From: Pyrinomonadaceae bacterium
GTDB taxonomy: Bacteria; Acidobacteriota; Blastocatellia; Pyrinomonadales; Pyrinomonadaceae
DNA length: 5,412 nt
Direction of reading: 5' to 3'
Assembly: GCA_014379075.1 (NCBI GenBank)
Contig: JACMMN010000361.1
Span: forward strand, 1 to 5,412
Below, in pieces: positions 1 through 4,562 of the stretch (the first letter of the stretch is position 1; each line of letters starts with the position of its first letter). The notes beneath the pieces are model-generated. The model saw nothing but the letters and a program-made list of their open reading frames with translations, ran no database searches and had not been told where the DNA came from. A program made the translations under genes and the position numbers.

Positions 1-745
1 GAAAAAATTTCTTCGACAGTGTTGTCATCAAATATCCGACGCCTTCCGATCCGCCGGTACCTTTTTTCATTCCGAGCATTCGCTCGACCATCAAAATATG
101 GTGGTATCGCCACATTACAATGTTCTCGTCGTGTTCGATCAATAGGTCCTGCATGATGAAATAATCGGCGTGTTTTTCGGGATGCGTTAGGATTATGACC
201 GTTGCCTGCACTCGATCTTCGTGCGTTTCTACGGTAAAGCCGTTCCGACCGAGCAGCGACCAAAATGCCTCGCCGAGCGTTGAGGCATTGAATCTTTCCG
301 ACAATCGCTGAAATGCAAATTCATCATTTTTGAAGAAATTGAGAATTTTTTCATCCTTTGCACCAGAAACGAATTCCAGTTCGCGAAACTGCATCGATTG
401 AAAACCGCTGGCCGGATTCAGTTTGTCGCGAAATTCAAGGAAACCGACCTGTGCCATCGTCTCGAGAATATGAATCTGCGTGACCAGGACCTTTTCGATG
501 CCGACGACTGCCCGAAGCGAGTGATTCACTCGAAAAGGCCGGCCTTCGTTCAACCATTTAATACTTGCGTCGATCTCGTGAAGTATCTGTTTGAACCAGA
601 GTTCGTAAGTTTGATGAATAACTATAAAAAGTAATTCATCATGGCTTGCCGGATCGGACAGCGTTTCCTGAAGATTGATCAGCTCCGGAACCTTTAGGTA
701 TTTATTGTATGAAAGCGTTGCATTTTTCCCGTATTCGTCCGACAT
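1..745 (-). CDS. kynA: Tryptophan 2,3-dioxygenase, 3' end cut by window edge
   Basis: This haem enzyme opens the indole ring of L-tryptophan with O2 to give N-formylkynurenine, the first step of the kynurenine route; it is cytosolic and normally a homotetramer. Reading the minus strand from the ATG at 745-743 gives 248 uninterrupted residues. Family marks are HQTYELWFKQ (44-53), whose His44 matches the distal active-site His55 of the Xanthomonas enzyme; FRDKLNPASGFQSMQFR (105-121), whose Arg106 matches the substrate-carboxylate Arg117; and RYHHILMVERMLG (213-225) followed by GTGGSEG (229-235). His216 lies 14 residues before Thr230, the spacing of the haem ligand and the substrate-contacting Thr in known enzymes. 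Bacterial members run to about 280 residues, so only a C-terminal tail is missing. The only SD-like motif, GGAG at 761-764, is 15 nt from the ATG, which is long. No other kynurenine genes are visible. The small plus-strand frames over this stretch are not genes. Confidence 0.96.
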   Translation of the reverse strand, partial: MSDEYGKNATLSYNKYLKVPELINLQETLSDPASHDELLFIVIHQTYELWFKQILHEIDASIKWLNEGRPFRVNHSLRAVVGIEKVLVTQIHILETMAQVGFLEFRDKLNPASGFQSMQFRELEFVSGAKDEKILNFFKNDEFAFQRLSERFNASTLGEAFWSLLGRNGFTVETHEDRVQATVIILTHPEKHADYFIMQDLLIEHDENIVMWRYHHILMVERMLGMKKGTGGSEGVGYLMTTLSKKFF

Positions 746-780
746 AAGGCTGTATAGATTCTCCGCTAAAACCAAGCCTA

Positions 781-809
781 ATCATCGTTTATCGAGGATT
801 TTATGTCAA
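781..809 (-). promoter_or_regulatory. Candidate sigma70-type promoter for kynA
   Basis: On the minus strand a perfect TTGACA (-35, 809-804) is followed after 17 nt by GATGAT (-10, 786-781), which matches four of six consensus bases. Transcription would start near 774, giving a leader of about 30 nt before the kynA ATG at 745. The location and spacing fit well, but the -10 is imperfect. This is a motif-based inference with no experimental support. Confidence 0.45.
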
Positions 810-845
810 TTTCGCCGCGAATTGCCTGAAACTCTAAAAAAGTTC

Positions 846-874
846 TTGACACAGGCGGGAAATGCGGTTAAATT
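846..874 (+). promoter_or_regulatory. Candidate sigma70-type promoter for the cold-shock gene
   Basis: A perfect TTGACA (-35, 846-851), a 17-nt spacer and TAAATT (-10, 869-874, four of six consensus bases) point towards the cold-shock gene. Transcription would start near 881, leaving about 220 nt of untranslated leader before the ATG at 1103. It lies back to back with the kynA promoter candidate, with only 36 bp between the two -35 boxes. A weaker alternative closer to the gene is TTTGGA, 17 nt, TAGATT, with its -10 at 967-972. Confidence 0.5.
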
Positions 875-880
875 CTCATT

Positions 881-1102
881 CGTCACTCAAAAGATAACTC
901 GCAATAGGTTCAAAAAATCTTGAAGTTTAAGATTTATTGTTTGTTTGGAAATGTCCGCATCCAACATAGATTTTAGACTACGCCCGAGACTGCCTGCATA
1001 AGGCTTTTTACGGCGTGGTTTTTTATTTTTGCCTGTGGATCAGGCGAATGCTCGTGGTAGAAAACTTGTTAATTTTCGTAGTTCTAGGAGGAATTGGTAA
1101 AA
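881..1102 (+). promoter_or_regulatory. Long structured 5' leader of the cold-shock gene
   Basis: This stretch has no credible coding frame and is probably the untranslated leader of the downstream gene. Two foldable segments are visible. The first pairs ACGCC (980-984) with GGCGT (1012-1016), with an inner GCCT/AGGC stem (992-995 with 1001-1004), and is followed by a T-rich run at 1019-1030, so it resembles a weak intrinsic terminator or attenuator. The second is GCCTG-TGGAT-CAGGC (1031-1045), extendable to about 8 bp (1028-1048). Long leaders that refold with temperature are known for Escherichia coli cspA and related genes. I do not see the E. coli cold-box sequence, so a similar role here is an inference from position and length only. 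Confidence 0.4.
1086..1091 (+). promoter_or_regulatory. Shine-Dalgarno that fixes the cold-shock gene start
   Basis: A full AGGAGG lies 11 nt before the ATG at 1103 but only 2 nt before an in-frame TTG at 1094. Ribosome geometry excludes the TTG start, so the protein begins MSKAIG and not MVKMSKAIG. The site is stronger than that of any other gene in the window, consistent with a highly expressed small protein. Confidence 0.8.
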
Positions 1103-1321
1103 ATGTCTAAAGCTATCGGTATGGTCAAATGGTTTAACAATGCAAAGGGTTACGGCTTTATAGAACAGCCCGGAGAACAGGATATTTTCGTGCATTACAG
1201 CGCGATATCAGGTGATGGTTATAAAACTTTGATTCAGGGGCAGGAGGTCGAATTCGAAGTAACGAACGGACCCAAAGGCCCGCAGGCTGAGAACGTAATG
1301 AAGGTTCCGGAAGGGATGTAA
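1103..1321 (+). CDS. csp: Cold-shock domain protein (CspA family)
   Basis: This is a 72-residue single-domain nucleic-acid-binding protein, the usual length for the bacterial cold-shock family, whose members bind single-stranded RNA and DNA and keep mRNA unfolded. MVKWFNNAKGYGFI (7-20) contains the RNP1 motif KGYGFI (15-20), and IFVHYSAI (28-35) contains RNP2. Exposed aromatics Trp10, Phe11, Tyr17, Phe19, Phe29, His31 and Tyr32 form the usual binding face. The C-terminal half, GQEVEFEV then GPKGPQAENV, is the normal end of the five-stranded barrel. The ATG start is chosen from AGGAGG at 1086-1091. The gene stands alone, divergent from kynA and closed by a strong terminator. Whether it is cold-induced or constitutive cannot be read from the protein; the long leader favours post-transcriptional control. 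Confidence 0.96.
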   Translation: MSKAIGMVKWFNNAKGYGFIEQPGEQDIFVHYSAISGDGYKTLIQGQEVEFEVTNGPKGPQAENVMKVPEGM

Positions 1322-1336
1322 GGACATTTGACCGTT

Positions 1337-1354
1337 CGATCCGCCCACGGATCG
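1337..1354 (+). other. Short hairpin in the 3' end of the cold-shock transcript
   Basis: CGATCCG (1337-1343) pairs perfectly with CGGATCG (1348-1354) around a CCCA loop, 15 nt after the stop codon. An alternative pairing is TCCGCC (1340-1345) with GGCGGA (1354-1359). There is no T run behind it, so it is not the terminator; it may simply protect the mRNA 3' end. Confidence 0.4.
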
Positions 1355-1371
1355 GCGGAAACGCTTCGCTA

Positions 1372-1404
1372 AAAAAAGCGAACCGGATTTCGGTTCGCTT
1401 TTTT
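1372..1404. terminator. Bidirectional intrinsic terminator between convergent genes
   Basis: A perfect 14-bp inverted repeat (1372-1385 with 1391-1404) closes on the 5-nt loop GATTT. The GC-rich core GCGAACCG is flanked by six A on the left and six T on the right, so either strand transcribes into a hairpin followed by a U run. It ends the cold-shock gene, about 50 nt after that stop. It also ends the minus-strand gene at 1407-1727, whose TAA lies only 2 nt from the repeat. Confidence 0.93.
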
Positions 1405-1406
1405 AT

Positions 1407-1727
1407 TTAGATAAGCTCCTCGCCTCTCGCTTTCAAATTTCGCCGCCAAAGCTCGCGATAGGAGGTGAAGCGGGACATTATGGCATTGAGCCGGTAACGC
1501 TGTGCGTAAGAAAGGCTTCGGTTGTCGGAAACACGTTTGATGTAAGATTCAAGCCGTGCACGCGCTTCAAGAGGCGGACGCTTGGTCGCACCATTAAAAT
1601 AAATGTCGAAATCTATTTTCAGCTTTCGCACATCGTCTTCCAGTTTCGATAGTTCCTTGTCGACTCCGGCAGATTCCTCGAGCCGTCTGGACGTGCCTCG
1701 GTACAGTTTGTTTCCTATTGGGTGCAT
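1407..1727 (-). CDS. Conserved hypothetical protein, 106 aa, unknown function
   Basis: I do not recognise a named function. The protein is small, basic and predicted to be mostly helical, with no signal peptide, membrane segment or cysteines. A charged helix (about 16-40: RLEESAGVDKELSKLEDD) runs into LKIDFDIYFNGATKRPP (36-52), and a second part is LSYAQRYRLNAIMSRF (72-87) then SYRELWRRNL (89-98). From memory the pattern (LKI-[DE]-[FY]-x3-[FY]-F-x-G, RPP, then YAQR[FY]R and YR-x2-WRR) recurs in uncharacterised acidobacterial and deltaproteobacterial proteins, so it looks like a real family. The ATG at 1727-1725 is preceded by AAGGA (1737-1741 on the minus strand) about 10 nt away. It is divergent from selA across 106 bp and shares a terminator with the cold-shock gene. 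Trp94 and clustered Arg/Lys near the C terminus could suit RNA or protein binding, but that is speculation. Confidence 0.82.
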   Translation of the reverse strand: MHPIGNKLYRGTSRRLEESAGVDKELSKLEDDVRKLKIDFDIYFNGATKRPPLEARARLESYIKRVSDNRSLSYAQRYRLNAIMSRFTSYRELWRRNLKARGEELI

Positions 1728-1821
1728 TATTTGTAGATCCTTGGTGTGAATGGAAAGAGAATTAGCCTAATAAGTAAAGCTTTAATAGAGATGCCGTTCC
1801 ACATTTTTTCCTTGATCTGGT

Positions 1822-1827
1822 TAAAAT
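1822..1827 (+). promoter_or_regulatory. Possible -10 box immediately upstream of selA
   Basis: TAAAAT matches five of six consensus -10 bases and ends 6 nt before the selA ATG, so transcription would begin at or within a few bases of the start codon. No good -35 is found 16-19 nt upstream (only TTCCAC-like sequence), and the surrounding DNA is AT-rich, so a chance match is possible. Confidence 0.3.
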
Positions 1828-1833
1828 ATATAA

Positions 1834-3273
1834 ATGATTGATCCCGATAATATAAAAAATTCCGCGGTTTTACAGAGGCTGCCGTCGATCGACGAAATAT
1901 TAGGGACAGACGAGCTAATAAAGATCGGCTCGGAGATCGGCAAAGCAGGGTCGGCCTCTTTTGCAAGGACTGCGGTGGAATCGCTTCGCCGCGAACTTCA
2001 AAGTGAAATGGCCTCGGACGATAACGGTCACGAAGAACGCTCACGTGCGAAATTGCTGGCTAGGGCGATCGAAAAAATAAGAACAAATTTCCTGACCGAA
2101 CGAAATTCGCGACTGCAGAAGGTGATCAATGCGACGGGAGTTATCATTCATACCAATCTTGGCCGGGCGCCGCTTTCCGATGATGCGAAAGATGCTGTTT
2201 TACGGGAAGCGTCCGGATACTGCACGCTCGAATACGATATCGAAACCGGCAAACGCGGCAGGCGCGGAGCTCTCGCGGAGAAGCTGCTGGCGGAAATTAC
2301 CGGTGCCGAAAGCGCGGTGATCGTAAATAACTGTGCGGCCGCAGCGTTTTTGGTACTCAAGGTTTTCGCGAGCGGAAAGGAAGTGATCGTTTCTCGCGGA
2401 GAGCTGGTGGAAATTGGCGGAGATTTTCGCGTGCCCGATGTGCTTGCGCAGTCCGGTGCGATATTGCGTGAAGTCGGCACGACAAACAGAACCCGATTGT
2501 CGGATTACCGGACGGCCGTCAACGGCGACACCGGAATAATTCTTAAAGTTCACCCATCGAACTACAAAATAATCGGATTTACCGAAAAACCGGGAATTGG
2601 AGAACTTGCGGAGCTCGCCCATCAAAAAGGCATTATGCTTTACGAAGATGCCGGCTCGGGAGCGATTTTCGGTCTGGATGATTACGGTCTGAATGATGAA
2701 TCGGTGATCGGCCGGTCCATATCGGCGGGAGCGGATATAGTAAGTTTCAGCGGTGATAAGCTGCTCGGCGGGCCGCAAGCGGGCCTGATCGTCGGCCGGT
2801 CCGATCTGATCGAGCAGATCCGCAAACACCCGCTTTACCGTGCTTTGAGAGTCGACAAACTCATCTATGCAGCTCTTGAAGCAACGCTTTATTCATATAG
2901 GCGTGATACAGCGTTTAAGGATATTCCTGTTTTGAGAATGATCTCAGCCAGTCTGGAGAATTTGACGGAGCGGACAAATGCCTTCGCACAGCAGCTTCAC
3001 CAAGGGTTGAATGCAAATGCAGATCTAAAAATTGAGGTTGCCCCGGGCAGCTCGGTCGTTGGAGGCGGAGCCGCTCCGATCGTGGAACGGGCAACAAGGC
3101 TATTAACTTTAGTTCACCGGAAACTTTCCGCAGGAGAGCTGGAACATCGCCTTCGATCCGCCGAAATTCCCGTCATAACCCGAATCGTGGACGATAAAGT
3201 TTTGATCGACCTGCGTACTGTTTCTGAAGGTGAAGAGTGTGAGCTGCGGGATATCCTGATGAATATTGGATAG
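1834..3273 (+). CDS. selA: L-seryl-tRNA(Sec) selenium transferase (SelA)
   Basis: SelA is the cytosolic PLP enzyme that converts Ser-tRNA(Sec) to Sec-tRNA(Sec) using selenophosphate. At 479 residues it is close to the 463 of the E. coli protein. An N-terminal tRNA-binding helical region (about 1-95, with LPSID at 16-20) precedes the catalytic fold. Within that fold are VINATGVIIHTNLGRAPL (97-114), TLEYD (131-135), AVIVNNCAAAA (161-171), VSRGELVEIGGDFRVPDV (186-203), EVGTTNRT (213-220), KVHPSNY (238-244) and SFSGDKLLGGPQAGLIVG (304-321). Lys309 in that last block corresponds to the PLP lysine Lys295 of E. coli. ALRVDK (337-342) and VGGGAAP (409-415) are further SelA marks. There is no Shine-Dalgarno before the ATG and no better internal start, so the message may be leaderless. 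No selB, selC or selD lies nearby. The minus-strand frames across it are shadows. Confidence 0.98.
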   Translation: MIDPDNIKNSAVLQRLPSIDEILGTDELIKIGSEIGKAGSASFARTAVESLRRELQSEMASDDNGHEERSRAKLLARAIEKIRTNFLTERNSRLQKVINATGVIIHTNLGRAPLSDDAKDAVLREASGYCTLEYDIETGKRGRRGALAEKLLAEITGAESAVIVNNCAAAAFLVLKVFASGKEVIVSRGELVEIGGDFRVPDVLAQSGAILREVGTTNRTRLSDYRTAVNGDTGIILKVHPSNYKIIGFTEKPGIGELAELAHQKGIMLYEDAGSGAIFGLDDYGLNDESVIGRSISAGADIVSFSGDKLLGGPQAGLIVGRSDLIEQIRKHPLYRALRVDKLIYAALEATLYSYRRDTAFKDIPVLRMISASLENLTERTNAFAQQLHQGLNANADLKIEVAPGSSVVGGGAAPIVERATRLLTLVHRKLSAGELEHRLRSAEIPVITRIVDDKVLIDLRTVSEGEECELRDILMNIG

Positions 3274-3280
3274 CCTAAAC

Positions 3281-4366
3281 TCAATTCTTCTCACGGAAAA
3301 CGCTCATAAATTCTACCAGCCGTTCCACGCCCTCGGTTGGAAAGGCATTGTAAATGGATGCTCGAATACCTCCGACCGAACGATGACCTTTAAGCCCGTC
3401 CATGCCGAGCGCGGCGGCTTCTTCGCAAAATTGCCGGCCGAGCTCTTCGGATGGCAACCGGAAGGTTACATTCATCAGAGAACGCGCCGAGTGGTCGGCG
3501 TGGCCCGTGTAATAGCCGTCGCTCGAATCGATCGCATCGTAAAGCATCGCGGCCTTCGCTTCATTCATTTTCTGCAACGCTTCGACTCCGCCCTGCTCTT
3601 TTAGCCAATCGCATACCAGGCCGACCAGATAAATTCCCCAGGTATTCGGTGTGTTGAACATCGAATCGTGTTCGGCCAGTCTTCCGTAATCCAGTAAAGG
3701 CGGGAGCCCTTCGGGGATTATTTGCAGCAAGTCGTCGCGGATGATGACGAGGGTTACACCGCTCGGGCCGATATTCTTTTGCGCGCCGGCGTAGATCAAT
3801 GCATATTTATCGATATCAAGCGGCCTTGAAAGAATGTTTGACGAAGCATCGCAAACGACCGGGATGCCGAAGCCGTCAAGGTCGTATTTAAATTCGACGC
3901 CTTCGATAGTTTCGTTCGACGTGTAATGAATATACCGGGCGTCTGGATGAAAATTCAGAGCATCCCGGGCCGGCACTGATCTGAAGCCATTTGCGGCCGT
4001 CGAAAAATTCGTTTCCGCATTGCCATAACGGGTTGCTTCATTAGCGGCTTTTACGCCCCAGGCTCCGGTGACCACAAATTCCGCAGTTTCGGCCCGAGTA
4101 AGAAAATTCATCGGAACCATCGAGAACTGCAGGCTTGCGCCTCCCTGGAGAAACAGGATGTGATAATTCTCCGGAATGTTTAGCAGGTGCCGTATGCCCT
4201 GCTTCGCGGATTGCAGAATTGATTCGAAATGTTCCGAACGATGGCTGATCTCCATCACGCTCATCCCGATCCCCTTCAGAGAAAGAATTTCCGCCTTCGC
4301 TTTTTCAAGCACCGGGACGGGCAGGATCGCCGGACCCGCGCTAAAGTTGTATATTCTTCCGGTCAT
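3281..4366 (-). CDS. serC: Phosphoserine aminotransferase (SerC)
   Basis: SerC is a cytosolic class V PLP aminotransferase that turns 3-phosphohydroxypyruvate plus glutamate into phosphoserine and 2-oxoglutarate, the second step of serine synthesis; the same enzyme often serves vitamin B6 synthesis. Read from the ATG at 4366 it has 361 residues, matching the family (362 in E. coli). Visible marks are RIYNFSAGPAILP (4-16), MEISHRS (38-44), LFLQGGASLQF (71-81), CDASSN (172-177, PLP-ring Asp173), YAGAQKNIGPSG (192-203, PLP lysine Lys197), NTPNTWGIY (238-246) and HRSVGGIRASIYNAFP (328-343). An upstream in-frame TTG at 4375 would add only MIK and is not favoured. Neither start has a clear Shine-Dalgarno. 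Its stop is 7 bp from the convergent selA stop, with no terminator between. It stands alone, without serA or serB alongside. Confidence 0.98.
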   Translation of the reverse strand: MTGRIYNFSAGPAILPVPVLEKAKAEILSLKGIGMSVMEISHRSEHFESILQSAKQGIRHLLNIPENYHILFLQGGASLQFSMVPMNFLTRAETAEFVVTGAWGVKAANEATRYGNAETNFSTAANGFRSVPARDALNFHPDARYIHYTSNETIEGVEFKYDLDGFGIPVVCDASSNILSRPLDIDKYALIYAGAQKNIGPSGVTLVIIRDDLLQIIPEGLPPLLDYGRLAEHDSMFNTPNTWGIYLVGLVCDWLKEQGGVEALQKMNEAKAAMLYDAIDSSDGYYTGHADHSARSLMNVTFRLPSEELGRQFCEEAAALGMDGLKGHRSVGGIRASIYNAFPTEGVERLVEFMSVFREKN

Positions 4367-4422
4367 CTTAATCAATCGAAAATTTACGATAGCACAGCGA
4401 AGAAAGTTATTAAATTTCGGCG

Positions 4423-4428
4423 ATTATA
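4423..4428 (-). promoter_or_regulatory. Candidate -10 box for serC
   Basis: On the minus strand a perfect TATAAT lies at 4428-4423, predicting a start near 4416 and a leader of about 50 nt before the serC ATG. The -35 position 17 nt upstream is a poor match (GGTGGG), so the site would need an activator or a different sigma factor, or may be fortuitous in AT-rich DNA. Confidence 0.4.
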
Positions 4429-4464
4429 CGCTATTTAGAATATTGCCCACCCGTGTTTCAATTT

Positions 4465-4493
4465 TTGATCCATTTTGAGTTAATATCAATAAA
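4465..4493 (+). promoter_or_regulatory. Weak promoter candidate for the exported TPR protein gene
   Basis: TTGATC (4465-4470), a 17-nt spacer and AATAAA (4488-4493) each match four of six consensus bases. This would give a leader of about 60 nt before the ATG at 4563. It is the best-spaced pair I found in the 196-bp divergent gap shared with serC, but it is not strong. Confidence 0.25.
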
Positions 4494-4562
4494 CTATTTT
4501 TTCGGGGACGGCATCCTAAATTGGCGTTTCGCGTATTCTTGACAGATTTCGGAGAATTTAAA

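Noticed and set aside
398..634. Plus-strand frame of 78 codons inside kynA
   Set aside because: It is the complement of conserved TDO motifs in the real minus-strand frame.
675..923. Plus-strand frame of 82 codons across the kynA start and divergent promoters
   Set aside because: Its first part is antisense to kynA, it has no family resemblance and no good ribosome site, and it runs through both promoter candidates.
1094..1102. TTG start adding MVK to the cold-shock protein
   Set aside because: It lies only 2 nt after AGGAGG; the ATG at 1103 has workable spacing and gives the usual family N terminus.
1727..2044. Minus-strand frame of 105 codons upstream of the small hypothetical gene
   Set aside because: Most of it is antisense to the selA N terminus, its composition is Arg/Ser-rich, and it has no recognisable motif.
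2200..2829. Minus-strand frame of 209 codons inside selA
   Set aside because: It is a long shadow frame; the plus strand carries all SelA motifs across the same bases.
4367..4375. TTG start for serC
   Set aside because: It adds only three residues, has no ribosome site, and the ATG at 4366 gives the family's usual length and N terminus.
4539..4544. Perfect TTGACA just upstream of the exported TPR gene
   Set aside because: A -10 at 17 nt would fall on the start codon (AATGTA at 4562-4567), and transcripts from it would omit the ribosome site and ATG.
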